A DNA stretch of 64,000 bases from Capra hircus (lineage: Eukaryota; Chordata; Mammalia; Artiodactyla; Bovidae), in the NCBI RefSeq assembly GCF_001704415.2, contig NW_017189741.1:124001-188000 (forward strand), in the 5' to 3' direction. Below are positions 1 through 11,736 of this stretch, in pieces. Both the position numbers and the translations under genes were made by a program. Position 1 is the first letter of the stretch. Every line of letters starts with the position of its first letter. Under the pieces are notes generated by a model. The model was not told the DNA's origin. It ran no database searches and worked only from the letters and a program-made list of their open reading frames with translations.

Positions 1-1418
1 CTCTCACTGGATACCTGGCCAAGTTAGTTCTCAACTACAAGATCATTTTGTCCCCTTGTGAGTCCCTTCGTAAGTTCCCCATCAAGCACTATGTCATATT
101 CCATATTCCTCCTCTGGACAAGTGGGGACCACTAGCATATGCAAGACCAGAAAACTCTGAGGAGCAAAACTTAGGCTTTCTTTCTGCTTGGCCATGCTGT
201 GTTGCTTCTTTTATTCTGATGTGGCTGTTCTATGTGGCCACGGGAGTACCTTGCAAGATCTCCCAGATTTTGGAAACAGAGCAAACGGTTTTCTTATTTA
301 GGCTTTCCTCTCAACTCCAGGCTGGAGATGTGAATTCAAAACATAAATAAAGTATCACCTGATTTCCATGTCTCCAATCGCTTCTCTTTTCCTGAATTCA
401 CTGGGGACTAGGAGGGACGAGTACATCTATTAGGGGGTCTTAATTCCAAGCAGTAGAAAACAGTTTTGCCTAATTTGAACAGAAAATTAATTTATTTCTG
501 AATAATGAGTAGTTCACAGATTTTGGAAGTAATGAAGAGCCAAGCATAGAGGCATTGTGGCTAAGAGCACACCATAGAAGTGGGTTCTGGGAGACACTAC
601 TACCAGGCTGCTGGATCTACACATCACTGATGCTGAACAATGGATATGGCTGTCACTACCTCAATATTATGCTTGCCAGAATGGATTTTGCACAATCCCT
701 GTCTTGTATCATTAATCTGTCACTTAAAGTCTGGCGCAATGTGAGTGGGGTAGCCCTGGCTTCAAAGAACACTGAGGAAGCAAGTACTGTAACAGGCATT
801 CTCAGCTTCTCTGCTGTGAAGAAAGCTCAGACAGTAGACACTGTCCAAACATAGGAAAAGGATGTAGATGCTGAGCAGCAAGAGGCACACTAACTGACTA
901 CTACAGTGTGGGTTTTCTACTTCCCCTTCTTTGTTAACACTTTTCTTTCCAAGGTGATTTAATGACTAGGTAATACAATGGCAGGATAGATGACCCCCAT
1001 CTTCTGCAGGTACTATAATTGTATAATGGCTACTGGACATATGATTTGGAGGTTGGGGTGAGAGACATGATTAGTATTTCCAAAATACCCTCATTAAATT
1101 GGAAAATGGAGAAATTTAAATCACTGTTATACCCTAAACACTGCACATTATACATAATAAGAAACTATTTCGAGATTAAGCAATTGAACATGTTTTAGAA
1201 ATCTTAATTCAAATGCTTATCTAAAACATATATTACCCGACAATTCAGGTTTCAATTCTTCAAAATTAGCAATTACATTTCCTCATAGGTTTATAAATAG
1301 AGTAAGAATTTCTAGTTTTGGAGGTTGGATTCCATCTTTAGAAAAAATGCTGGACTATTTTTTGTTTGTTTTTGCACATGATGTTTTGTCTTTGTTTAAA
1401 GCACGGTAAAGAGCTGGC
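1..1418. other. unassigned non-coding DNA
   Basis: No gene is recognised here. Short open frames of about 100 codons occur at 48-350 and 555-854 but show no familiar domain or start context. A stretch near 552-600 weakly resembles the 5' part of a MIR SINE. The rest is A+T-rich DNA without a repeat I can name. Confidence 0.6.
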
Positions 1419-1424
1419 ATGTAA

Positions 1425-2878
1425 CTGTTCAGTTCGTTTAGTCACTCAGTAGTGTCCAACTCTTTGCGACCCCATGAATCACAGCACGCCAGGCATCCCT
1501 GTCCATCACCAACTCCCCGAGTTCACTCAAACTCACGTCCATCAAGTCGGTGATGCCATCCAGCCATCTCATCCTCTGTCGTCCCCTTCTCCTCCTGCCC
1601 CCAATCCCTCTTAGCATCAGAGTCTTTTACAATGAGTCAACTCTGCGCATGAGGTGGCCAAAGTACTGGAGTTTCACCTTTAGCATCATTCCTTCCAAAG
1701 AACACCCAGGGCTGATCGCCTTCAGAATGGACTGGTTGGATCTCCTTGCAGTCCAAGGGACTCTCAAGTCTTCTCCAACACCACAGTTCAAAAGCATCAA
1801 TTCTTCGGCACTCAGCTTTCTTCACAGTCCAACTCTCACATCCATACATGACCACTGGAAAAACCATAGCCTTGACTAGAGGGACCTTTGTTGGCAAAGT
1901 AATGTCTCTGCTTTTCAATATGCTATCTGCTGCTGCTAAGTTACTTCAGTCGTGTCCAACTCTGTGCGACCCCATAATGGCAGCCTACCAGGCTCCCCTG
2001 TTCCTGGGATTCTCCAGGCAATAACACTGGAGTGGGTTGCCATTTCCTTCTCCAGTGCATGAAAGTGAAAAGTGAAAGTGAAGTCGCTCAGTCGTGCCCG
2101 ACTCTTAGCGACCCCATGGACTGCAGCCCACCAGGCTCCTCTGTCCATGGAACTTTTCAGGCAAGAGTACTGGAGTGGGGTGCCATTGCCTTCTCCTAGG
2201 TTGGTCATAACCTTTCTTCCAAGGAGTAAGTGTCTTTTAATTTCATGGCTGCAATCACCATCTGCAGTGATTTTGGAGCCCCCCCCCCACCAAAAAAGTC
2301 TGACACTGTTTCCACTGTTTCCCCATCTATTTCCCATGAAGTGATGGGACCAGAGGCCATGATATTACTTTTCTGAATGCTGAGCTTTAAGCCAACTTTT
2401 TAACTCTCCTCTTTCACTTTCATCAAGAGGCTTTTTAGTTTCTCTTCACTTTCTGCCATAAGGGTAGTGTCATCTGCATATCTGAGGTTATTGATATTTC
2501 TCCTGGCAATCTTGATTCCAGCTTGTGCTTCTTCCAGCCCACATTTCTCATGATGTACTCTGCATATAAGTTAAACAAGCAGGGTGACAATATACAGCCT
2601 TGACGTACTCCTTTTCCTATTTGGAACCAGTCTGTTGTTCCATGTCCAGTTCTAACTGTTGCTTCCTGACCTGCATACAGATTTCTCAAGAGGCAGGTCA
2701 GGTGGTCTTGTATTCCCATCTCTTTCAGAATTTTCCACAGTTTATTGTGATCCACACAGTCAAAGGCTTTGGCATAGTCAGTAAAGCAGAAATAGATGTT
2801 TTTCTGGAAGTCTTTTGCTTTTTTGATGATCCAGCGGATGTTGGCAATTTGATCTCTGGTTCCTCTGTCTTTAGCACT
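1425..2878 (-). mobile_element. BovB LINE copy 1, 5'-truncated, split by Bov-A2
   Basis: The 3' end of this RTE-clade LINE lies at the left, and the element runs leftward on the minus strand. Recognisable minus-strand protein pieces include reverse-transcriptase text (HNKLWKILKEMGIQDHL, GVRQGCILSPCLFNLYAEYIMRN) and the C-terminal module (VMYGCESWTVKKAECRRIDAFELWCWRRL). A Bov-A2 SINE at about 1927-2200 splits it. A run of ten C at 2279-2288 breaks the frame, and the YADD region is frameshifted. A possible 6-bp target duplication ATGTAA lies at 1419-1424 and 2879-2884. It is a dead copy. Confidence 0.93.
1927..2200 (-). mobile_element. Bov-A2 SINE inside BovB copy 1
   Basis: Dimeric SINE made of two related Bov-A monomers, read on the minus strand. 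The left monomer starts with the trinucleotide tract (gctgctgctaag) and has the ctgtgcgacccc body. The right monomer follows the gaaagtgaaaagtgaaagtg linker and ends at ccattgccttctcc. It interrupts the BovB text between tgctatct and aggttggtcat, so it is younger than the BovB copy. I could not find a clear target duplication. Confidence 0.9.
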
Positions 2879-3184
2879 ATGTAAATTTTCTATTTTTATC
2901 CAAATTTCAGCTGCATTGATTCAAAGGGCTGAACTTGAAATGGTGAAGATGACACCTCAACAGAATATGTTTGGGGATAATCAAGACACAGGTACATTTC
3001 CATACACAAGTCAACACTTTGAGAAAACTTCCTTTTGCCTTAGAGTAGTAGAAAGCCCCCACTATTAACCAGGAACTCTTACAAAGTGTTGTCCATATGC
3101 TTCTGAATCTCATAAGGACCTTGATGCATGCAGTAAGTGACAAGATGAGTCTCTATTTATTAAAAGCACAGTCTTATGGTTTCA

Positions 3185-3590
3185 AATAACCAGGGGCAGG
3201 TTATGAAAAATATGACTAGATAAAAACAACAAGTGCTCATGTGGATGTAGAGAAATTGGAGCCTTGTACATTGCTGGTGGGAATATAAAATTCTGCAACC
3301 TCTTTGGAAAATAGTCGGGCAATTTCTCAAAATCTCAACTCTCAATTTCTCACTATAGAGTTACCATATGACCTAGCAATTTCACTCCTAAGTATATATC
3401 CAAAAGAACTGAAAATAGATACTAAGACACTTGTACACAAATACTCATAGTGGCGCTATGAATTGACAATTGCCAAAAGGTAGCAAAAAGCAATTATCTA
3501 GCTGGTGAATGGATAAATCAAATGTGATCTAGCCACATGATGGAATATTATTCAACCATAAAAAGGAATGAAGGAAGGAGTGAACAAAAT
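3185..3590 (+). mobile_element. L1 3' portion (old)
   Basis: The text matches the end of mammalian L1 ORF2: the ttgctggtgggaatataaaa motif, the ccatatgacctagcaatttc motif, and the tggaatattattcaacc motif near 3542. The frame is broken by many stops. The segment ends before the start of the longer L1 that follows, so this is a separate 5'- and 3'-truncated copy. Confidence 0.8.
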
Positions 3591-5743
3591 AGTGGAACAG
3601 GAGCTCCCCAGCTGTAGTCACCCTCACAGAAATACTGGTTAGCAACTATCCACAGACAAGAACAAAATGAATTTAACAGTGCATTAAAAGGATCACATAC
3701 TATGATCAAGTAAATGTAATACACTACACTGACAGAATAAAGAATAAAAATCAACAGATCATTTCAATGGATACAGATAAAACATCTAACACAATTCAAC
3801 ATTCTTTCATGACAAAAACTCTTAATAAATTGGATATAGAAGGAATGTACCTTAACATAATAAATGCCATATATGACAAATTCACAGCTAACATCACACT
3901 TAATAGTACTGTACTGAAAACATTTCTTCTAAGATCAGGAACAAGAAAATAGTGTCCACTATCACCACTCTAATTCAACATATTACTAGAAGTCCTAGCC
4001 AGGATAATTAAGCAAGAAAACTAAAGCATCCAATTTGGAAAAGAAGAAGTAAACTTATGTCTCTTTGCAGATAATATGACCTTATATATACAGAAGTCCA
4101 AACAGTAAATTTTTAGGACTAATAAACAAATTCAGTAAAGTGGCAGGTTATAAAATTAATATAGAAAAGTCATTTGTACTTCTATACACTAACATATCTG
4201 AAAAATAAATTAACCCCATTAAAAAGAAAAAGAAAAGAACCTCATTCATAATCACCTCAAAAACAACAAAATACTTTGGAATAAATTAAACTAAGGAGGT
4301 AAAATATCTGGATGCTGAAAATTATAAAATGTTAATGAAAGAAGTTGAAGAAAACCCAAATAAATGGAAAGATATCCTGTGTTCATGGATTGGAAGGATT
4401 AATGTTACTAAAATGTTCATACTGCCCAAAACAATCTACTGAATCAATGCAATCCTTACCAAAACTCCAATGGAATTTTTCACATAAATAGAAAAAAAAA
4501 CAATTGCAAAATTCATATGGAGCCACAAAAGAAGCTAAATACCCAAAACACTCTTAAGGAGAACAAAGCTGGAAGTAACACAATTCATCATTTCAAGCTA
4601 TATTTCAAAGATATAGTAATCAAACACTATGGTCCTGGCATAAAAACAGACACATAGATCAATGGAATAGACTAGACAGCAAAGAAATAAACCCATGCAT
4701 ATATGGTAAACTAATCTTTGAAAAGCATGCCAAGAATACATTAAGTGCAAAAGATAGTCTTTTCAATAAATGATGTTTGGAAAACTGTATATCCACATGC
4801 AAAAGGATAAAACTGAACACTCACAACACTCAGAAAAATTAACTTGAAATGAACTAAGGACTTAAATTTAAAACATGAACCTTTAGAACTCCTAGAAGAA
4901 ACAAGGGTAAAATTTCCTTAACATAAGTACTGATAAAGTTATTTTGGATATGACATCAAAAGCACTGGCAACAGATGCAAAAATAAACAGGTGAGGCTAC
5001 ATCAAAACAAAAAGTTTCCCTACAGCAAAGGAAACAATTAACAAAATGAAAAGGAAGCCTATGGAATGGAAGAAAATATTTGCAAACCATATATTTTATA
5101 TTTTATATCTAAAATATAAAAGAAACTCATTATTTACTAGATTTAAAAAATAATATAAGATCCATAAATTGTTCTTTAAAACTTCAAATATTTTAATAAA
5201 AATATTACTTAAAAAAATAAACTCATAAAATATAAAAGAAACTCATTTTTTAGCAGCCAAAAAAAAGCGAAAGAGAAATATTTCAATTTTTAAAATGAGC
5301 AAAGGACCTGAAGAGAGATTTTTCCCAATAAGACATACAAATTGTCAACAGGTCATCAAAATGTGCTCAACATCACTAATCATCAGGGAAATGCAAATCA
5401 ACACCACAATGAGATATCATCTCTCACCTGTCAGAATGGCCATAATCAAAAAGACAACAAAGAATAAATTTTGATGAGGATATGAAGAAAAGGGAATACA
5501 CTGTTAGTGGGACTATAAATTGGTGCAGCCACTGTGGAAAACAATATGGGTGTTCCTCAAAATTTAAAGAGAACTACCATATGATCTAGTAATTCTACTC
5601 CTGGGTATATATCCAAAGAAAATGAAAACACTAATTGGAAAAGATATCTGCACCCCAATGTTCATAGCAGCATTATTTACAATAGCCAAGATGTAGAAGC
5701 AATCTAAGCGTTCATCAATAGATGAATGGATAAAGAAGATGTA

Positions 5744-5746
<3 letters not shown>

Positions 5747-5790
<44 letters not shown>
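5747..5790 (+). repeat. (TG)n microsatellite
   Basis: About 21 uninterrupted TG units sit at a point where the L1 consensus has an alternating purine-pyrimidine TA/TG stretch. The tract abuts a Bov-tA SINE. Its length and purity make it a likely polymorphic marker. Confidence 0.97.
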
Positions 5791-5791
<1 letters not shown>

Positions 5792-5811
5792 TCCCATTGC
5801 TGCATTAGTCA

Positions 5812-6006
5812 CTCAGTCCTATCTGACTTTTTGCAACCCCATGGACTATAGCCCACCAGGCTCCTCTATCCATGAGACTCTCCAAGCAAGAATACTGGAA
5901 TGGGTAGCCATTCCCTTCTCCAGGGGATCTTCCTGACCCAGGGATCAAATCCAGGTCTCCTGCATTGCAAGGAGATTCCTTATCATCAGAACCACCAGGG
6001 AAGCCC
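5812..6006 (-). mobile_element. Bov-tA SINE
   Basis: The tRNA-Glu-like head lies at the right (reverse complement of ggaagccc..., with a B-box-like segment near 5943-5955) and the Bov-A body at the left (ccatggactatagcccaccag). It is inserted in the L1 at a TG/TGTA-rich site, so the target duplication is obscured by simple repeats on both sides. Confidence 0.92.
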
Positions 6007-6010
6007 AACA

Positions 6011-6046
6011 TGTATGTATGTATGTATGTACACACACATACACAGT
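6011..6046 (+). repeat. (TGTA)n / (CA)n compound simple repeat
   Basis: Five TGTA units are followed by a short interrupted CA tract. It lies directly right of the Bov-tA and together with the (TG)n tract brackets that SINE. Confidence 0.9.
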
Positions 6047-6461
6047 GGAATACTAGTCAGTCATAAGAATGAGTGAAATTTTTCCATTTGCAACAAGGAT
6101 GGACCAAGAGGGCACTATGCTTAGTGAAGTAAGTTAGACAGAGGAAGACAAATATTATAGGATTTCATTTAAATGTGGAATCTAAAAAATAAAAGAATAT
6201 AACAAAACAGAAACAAACTCACAGATGCAGAGAACAAAGTAGCAGTTACTAGTGGAGAGGGTGTTTCAGGGAGGAACAAGTTACAGGAAGAGGATTAAGA
6301 GGTTAGAACTATTAGGTATAAAATAAATAAGATACAAGGTTGTGTTAACGTACAGGACTGAAGCAATGACTGAAGCAGGGGGTATAGCCAACATTTTATA
6401 ATAAGTTTAAATAGAGCATAATCTGTAAAAACTGAATCACTGTTGTTAATATGAAACAAAT

Positions 6462-6683
6462 TGCTGTTGTTCACTCACTATGTCATGTCTGACTCTTTGT
6501 GATCCTATTTACTGTGGCCCATCAGGCTCCTCTGTCCACAGGATTCTCCAGGCAAGAATGCTAGAATGGGTTGCCATTTCCCCCTCCAGGGGATCTTCCT
6601 GACCCAGGGCTCAAACCCACATCTCCCACATCTCCTGTATTGGCAGGCAGATTCTTTACCACTGAGCCACCAGGGAAGCCCCC
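6462..6683 (-). mobile_element. Bov-tA SINE with clear target duplication
   Basis: Full Bov-tA in minus orientation: Bov-A body at the left (catgtctgactctttgtgat), tRNA-derived head at the right ending in accagggaagcc. A perfect 10-bp direct repeat TGAAACAAAT at 6452-6461 and 6684-6693 marks the insertion into the 3' end region of the L1. Confidence 0.95.
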
Positions 6684-6712
6684 TGAAACAAATATAACAT
6701 TATAAATTAGCT

Positions 6713-6867
6713 GTCAGTTCAGTTCAATCGCCCAGTCATGTCTGACTCTTTGCAGCCCCATGACTGCAGCATGCCAGGCTTCCCTGTCCATCACCAACTC
6801 CCAGAGCTTGCTCAAACTCATGTCCAATGAGTTGGTGATGCCATCCAACCATCTAATCCTCTGTCAT
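6713..6867 (-). mobile_element. BovB LINE copy 2, 3' end fragment
   Basis: About 155 bp of the BovB 3' terminus, beginning with the terminal ttcagttcaa motif and running to ccatctaatcctctgtca. It is flanked by TAAATTAGCT (6703-6712) and TAAATTAACT (6868-6877), a 9-of-10 match consistent with a target duplication. It is strongly 5'-truncated. Confidence 0.92.
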
Positions 6868-6914
6868 TAAATTAACTATATTAACTAAATTAACTACAGT
6901 TTTATTTAAAAAAA

Positions 6915-7982
6915 AACAGGTTATTATCAAAAAGACAAGAGATAACAAACATTGGCAAGGATGCAGAGAAAAGGAAACCCTTGTGTGGTATTGGTGGGAA
7001 TGTAAACTGGTGTAGCCATTATGGAAAACAGTATGGAAGTCCCCTCAAAAATTAAAAACAGAACTACCACATGATTCAGCAATCTCACCTCTGGGTATAT
7101 ATTTAAACAAAATTAAATCAGTATCTGGGAGAAACACCTGAAGTCACATGTTCATTGTAGCACTATTCACCATAGCCAAAACAGGAAGCATCCTAAATGC
7201 CTCTCAGTGAATGAATGTATCGGGTCTGTTACTGAATGTTATCATGTCACAACTAATACTGTCAGCAAAACATAAAGCATCACTTGGAAATTATTTTTTA
7301 AGTGTGATTTATAAAACACCAGGACTTCCCTGGTGGTCCAGTGGTAAAGAATCCACCTGTCAATAAAGGGGACATGGGGTCAATCCCTGGTCTGGGAAGA
7401 TTCCACATGCCACAGAGCAACTGCACCATAAGCTCTTGCACTACAACTACTGAGCCTGCACTCTGAAGCCCCTGAGCCACAACTACTTCTTGCCCACCTG
7501 CCTAGAGCCCATGCTCCCAAAATGAGAAGCCCATGAGCCACAACTAGAGAGTGGCCCCTACTTGCCTCAACTAGAGAAAGCCCACACACACCAATGAAGG
7601 CCCAGCACAGTCACAAAGAAAGAAAGAAGTGTGATTATACATACAGACACACATACACACACACCCTCTCATAAATAATGGAATATTATCCATTCATGAG
7701 AAAGAATGAAATCTTGTCCCTTGTGATCTATTAGATGAACCTGGAGGGCATCATGCTAAGTGCAATAAGTCAGAAGAAGACAAAAACTGTATGACATCAC
7801 TTATATGTGGAGTCTAAAAAAGCTAACTCATAAGAACTGGGAGTACAGTGGTAGTTCCTAGGGGCTAATGGATAGGGGAACAGGACAGATGTTGGTGAAA
7901 GGGTACAAACTCCCAGTTATAAGAGGTATAAGTTCTGGGGATCTAATATATAGTGTTGTGGTTATTAATAATAGTGAAAAAA
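6915..7982 (+). mobile_element. L1 3' portion, split by a CHR SINE
   Basis: Sense L1 text covers the ORF2 C-terminus (gcaaggatgcagagaaaagg; tattggtgggaatgtaaac) and resumes after the SINE with the 3' end (aatggaatattatccattcat; cttatatgtggagtctaaaa). Stops disrupt the frame. The CHR SINE at 7321-7626 entered later. Confidence 0.83.
7321..7626 (+). mobile_element. CHR-type tRNA-Glu SINE
   Basis: It begins with the ggacttccctggtgg head shared by cetartiodactyl tRNA-Glu SINEs, carries a B-box-like ggtcaatccc, and has the CHR-2-style body of repeated gagccacaactac phrases before a GAAA-rich tail. Direct repeats AAGTGTGATTTATA (7300-7313) and AAGTGTGATTATA (7627-7639) flank it. CHR elements are shared by whales, hippos and ruminants, so it should be older than the Bov SINEs. 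The exact subfamily was not checked. Confidence 0.85.
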
Positions 7983-8201
7983 AGTGAAAGTGTTAGTCAC
8001 TCAGTCATATCTGACTCTTTACAACCCAGTGGACTGTAGCTCACCAGGCTTCTCTGTCCATGGATTTCTCCAGGCAAGAATACTGGAGTAGGTTGCCATA
8101 CCCTTCTCCAGGGGATCTTCCTGACCCAGGATTGAACCCACCTCTCCCATATGTCCTGCATTGGCAGGTAGATTCTTTACCACTGAGCCACCAAGGAAGC
8201 C
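7983..8201 (-). mobile_element. Bov-tA SINE
   Basis: Minus-strand Bov-tA with the agtgaaagtgttagtcactc tail at the left, Bov-A body, and the tRNA-like head ending at gagccaccaaggaagccc. It lies at the boundary between two L1 segments of different age, so the exact target site is unclear. Confidence 0.92.
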
Positions 8202-8202
8202 C

Positions 8203-8470
8203 AACATATTATATTACTCCATTAATATGAAATGTACAGAATAGACAAATCTACAGAGCTGGATAGATTAGTGTTTGTCAGGAGCTGGCAGGAGTGAAAA
8301 CAGGGAATGACTACTAATTGGTACAGGGTTCCTTTTTTATGGTGATGAAAATGTGCTGGAATTAGATAGTAGCAATAGTCACACAACTCTATATGTAAAC
8401 TAAAAACCAATGAATTGTATAATTCAAATGGATTGATTTTACGGTATGTCTATTATGTCTCAATTTTTAA
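8203..8470 (+). mobile_element. old L1M 3' UTR fragment
   Basis: The text gatgaaaatgtgctggaatt, followed by ctaaaaaccaatgaattgta and a polyadenylated-looking end, is the familiar 3' UTR of old L1M subfamilies. It differs from the L1 fragment to its left and is probably a separate, older insertion. Confidence 0.75.
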
Positions 8471-8576
8471 AATAGTATAAAGAGCAAGGAAAAGGGAGGA
8501 GGCCTCTGAATCTAGTAAAGGGAATGCTTTATCTGAGGGCACAGAAGGATCTGGTTAATCAATCCTCTTCCCCCAA

Positions 8577-8690
8577 GGACTTCCCTGGTGGTTCAGTGGT
8601 CACCACTCTGAGCTTCCACTGCAGGGAGAGTGGGTTCAATCCCTGGTAAGGGAACTAAGATCCCACATGCTGCACAGCCAAAAATTATTT
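8577..8690 (+). mobile_element. short tRNA-Glu-derived SINE (CHR/Bov-tRNA type)
   Basis: About 110 bp consisting of the ggacttccctggtggttcag head, the B-box-like gggttcaatccc, and the segment atcccacatgctgcacagcc, then an A/T-rich tail. It lacks the Bov-A body, so it belongs with the CHR-1-like tRNA-Glu SINEs and not with Bov-tA. Confidence 0.75.
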
Positions 8691-8693
8691 AAT

Positions 8694-10555
8694 TAAATAA
8701 TAGTACCAAATCCTCTCTTCCCCCACAACAAACATTGACCTGGTAGTTTAGATCTAAGACCAGTTCAACAGAATTACAAGTCAATGCCCCTATAGAAAAG
8801 GATATTTTGATATCAAGAATGTTATAAAAATTGACTTTAGTGACTACTGAGAGGAGTTTAATGAGGAAGACATGGATGGCTTTATATATGAAGGAGAGTT
8901 GCACAAAGAAGAAGGGTACTGAGTCAGGGAGTGATGGTTACACCAAAGAAAAACTCCAAGATTAGCCTTAACATCCAGGCTTTCATTAGTGTTGAGGCAG
9001 TATTATGAAACATTAAAACTCTTGCTAATTGATCTGCCACATCATGGTTCTCAGTCCAGGCAGCTACAGCATTGCATACTTGTTGCCCTAGGGCAGGTTG
9101 TTAGAACAGAAATATAAAAGCAAAGAACTGGCCAGTGCTGACCTTCTAATTTTCCCAGTCAAAACTCTGAACTCAAGACAGAGACAATTGTTCTTAGAGG
9201 AAAGATTTTCTTTAGGTCACAAGAGCCTACGTCTTTGAGCCTCCGAAGACAAGGCCTTGGTCTAAGCAATGGGAAAAGAATAATGTTCACAATTAACTTC
9301 ATCCTTCCCATCCAAATTTGTTTAAGATTTCATGTGAGTGATGGGGGGTGGGGGGAGGGGGCATTGAGTAGGGAAGAAATAGTCCAAGAAAAGTGCCAGA
9401 CAGGCACTGATGAGGCCTCATAGGCTGATCAGGACCAGGAGGTGATGGAGCTCCAGATAAATTTTGGAATAAAGATTAAGAAGACCCCATATCTCATGCT
9501 CTGGGAGGCAAAAAGACTCACAGAGTCATCTTCAAACCCTCATGGCTCCAGAGAGGAAAAAAAAGATGGATGCATGGGTCACCTGGCAGATGGGCCTCCC
9601 AGAATCCCCAACAATCCTGAGAGTGTGTGGGCAACAGCTCATACATTCGCTGAAGTCCACAGTGTGGTGGATCTGGAAGGGCCTCAAAAGTTCAGTTCTA
9701 GGCCATTCTCAGCACACACAACAGGAACCTGAAGCCCAGGAATGGGACTTGATGGGAATGAAACATCTCAACAAATGGCAGCATGATGGGGGGGGGGGTG
9801 AAGATGACTAAACAAAGAGGGAAATAAGTCCATTTCAGGGCAGAGCAGCCATCCTTGGGCCTGGTATCCTCCCCACTATCTGTCTTAGTCCAAGTCCTCT
9901 GGAAGGAAAACCGACACACAGACTTTTCTTATAAGCATGATCCCAGGAATCAAGGATGAGGTATAGGAGAATAACTCAGGGAAGGGGTAGAACTAAAATT
10001 AGAACTCATTAGTGAGTTGGTCACTGCAAAAGGCAAATGGCTGCTTGATCTAATGGAATATCTCAAGCTATGTGACATCCATCTTCTTGGGGAAGAAACT
10101 GAAACATGCATGTCAACTAGCCCCATGTCACAGTTTTGCCTCAGAGGTCATCAACTCCTTCCCATTTCCATGCTGTGCATGCACAGGCTGTGAGTAATTT
10201 CTGAAGCACCTCACACTTCAGCATCGATAAGGCAAGAGGTGCTTACCTGGTGACAAATTGGTGGCTGAAATAAGAAGAGAATCTGAAGGGACGCATAACA
10301 AGTGTCAGATATATTGATACCTAGGCAAGCACATGAGACCTCAGTGCCATTGTGGAAAGAAGTTGGGAAAAGAATCCTGAACTATGTACTCATTAAACCT
10401 GTTACAAGATTGACCTTGAATTGGCAAAATTAAGTCTTCTTCTCTAGAGGTAAGAAAAGTTCAAAATAGAGAGGAACCTGAGTTATACCAAAATCGTTAT
10501 ACCACTTAAATGTCTGAGTATAGTGGCCTATAAAATTCATCTTGACTAACAATTC
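8694..10555. other. unassigned non-coding DNA with G-rich tracts
   Basis: No recognised gene or repeat. Overlapping open frames of 89-96 codons at 9442-9811 show no domain and are low in information. Notable are the guanine-rich run at 9343-9361 (three runs of 6, 6 and 5 G separated by single bases) and an 11-G run at 9788-9798. Confidence 0.55.
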
Positions 10556-10700
10556 ATTTAACATATTCATTCAATAAGTATTTATTGAGTGTCTACTGCC
10601 TGGAAGCCTCAGCATACATCTGCACAAGATGTCATAAAGATAAGTAAAACAGTGCCTGTTCTCAAGAGGCTCATGATCTAGTGGAGAGAAAGATACAATT
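10556..10700 (-). mobile_element. L2 LINE 3' end
   Basis: The phrase ttcaataagtatttattgag followed by a diverged cctgccctcatggagcttac-like segment (10650-10680) is the reverse complement of the ancient L2 3' end. Divergence is high, so boundaries are approximate. Confidence 0.6.
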
Positions 10701-11108
10701 CAGGAAGAAGAGCTAACTACGTCAGTGACAAAGTCAAGCGCTCACCATGTCAAGGTTTCGGGGCCCTCATCTGTAAAATGAAGTTAGAATCACGAATTTC
10801 TAACTTCTCTTCCCTCTTTGATGTTCTGTAAACCTCTTTGTCACACAAAATCAGACAATGCCAATATAAAAGCTCTCATGTTTATTCCAAATGATCTTCC
10901 CCAATTCCCTCTTGCAAGGGAAATTGTTTCAGAGAAAGCAGGATAGAAACAGTCATCATGCTCACTTGTTCAAAACAAAGCCCACATGGCATCAAAACAG
11001 CTAATTTTTTTAGCTAAAAAATTCCAGCAGAAGTATTTTCTGACCTCACACAGGGAGAGAAAAAGAAAGCTTTTAAAACCAAATTCATAGTACATTATGT
11101 ACATACTG
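10701..11108. other. unassigned DNA
   Basis: No gene is seen. A MIR-like phrase (cctcatctgtaaaatg near 10768) may be a short remnant of that old SINE. Otherwise the sequence is unremarkable. Confidence 0.5.
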
Positions 11109-11119
11109 TACATAAAATA

Positions 11120-11333
11120 AGGTTTTCCTGGTGGCTCAGTTGGTAAACAACCCGTCTGTAATGCACGACTTGTCGGTTCAATCCCTGGATCTGGTAGACG
11201 CCCCCTGGAGAAGAGTACAGCAACCCACTTCAGTATTTTTGCCTGGAAAATACCATGTGTAGAGGAGCCTGGTGGGCTATATAGTCCATGGGGTCACAAA
11301 GAGACGTGACTGAAGCAAATGAGAACATGCACA
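11120..11333 (+). mobile_element. Bov-tA SINE with 11-bp target duplication
   Basis: Plus-strand Bov-tA: degenerate tRNA head (ttttcctggtggctcag, B-box-like ggttcaatccc), then the Bov-A body to gacgtgactgaagcaaatgag. Perfect TACATAAAATA repeats at 11109-11119 and 11334-11344 define the insertion. Confidence 0.95.
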
Positions 11334-11344
11334 TACATAAAATA

Positions 11345-11726
11345 TTGTCACAAGCAACTGTGAAGCATCTTTAACAGTTGAAAAGTCAACCAGCATGCTG
11401 GGTTACTAACTAAAGCATTTATTAACTGCTTGCCTTATATTTCTTAACCATTGATTAACCAAATTAACTTCTATTTGTTTAAACGTTCTCACTCGTGCTG
11501 TCCAGTTCGTTTGATCTTTTCTTTCCATAAATCCCACCTACACCAATTATCCTTTCATGGCTCTCCAAGTCATATTGTTTAGTGAATTTTTTTCATCTGT
11601 ATGTGTGTGTGAATGTACAGCATACTAAAATTTTTAATTAGAAAAAAATACCAATGACATTGTTTAAGTGAGTGGAAGCTGACATGCCACAGGACCAATC
11701 AAAAGTCTCCAAATTTAATGCCACTA
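11345..11726. other. unassigned A+T-rich DNA
   Basis: I see no gene and no nameable repeat between the two flanking SINEs. A short TG-rich stretch occurs near 11599-11612. Confidence 0.55.
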
Positions 11727-11736
11727 TATAATTAAG

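Larger units (their letters stand above)
3620..6450 (+). mobile_element. L1 LINE, long 5'-truncated copy (ORF2 and 3' end)
   Basis: Sense-strand remains of L1 ORF2 begin near the RT domain (cattaaaaggatcacatactatgatcaag at about 3684, then a short open piece 3767-3952 reading LNKLDIEGMYLNIINAIYDK). They continue through the C-terminal region to a 3' UTR around 6100-6450. Stops and indels are frequent, so no functional protein can be made. A (TG)n tract and a Bov-tA SINE interrupt it at 5747-6046. Confidence 0.85.

Noticed and set aside
2279..2288. C10 run as a regulatory site
   Set aside because: It lies within BovB copy 1 at a position that carries a short C run in other copies (ggagccccc). 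It is a slippage expansion.
8577..8690. tRNA gene
   Set aside because: The tRNA-like head belongs to a tRNA-Glu-derived SINE. It has SINE flanks and cannot be read as an intact cloverleaf. The same holds for all Bov-tA heads.
9442..9811. Overlapping frames of 89-96 codons as a possible exon
   Set aside because: No known motif, overlapping frames on one strand, and ends in a poly-G tract. Chance frames are likely.
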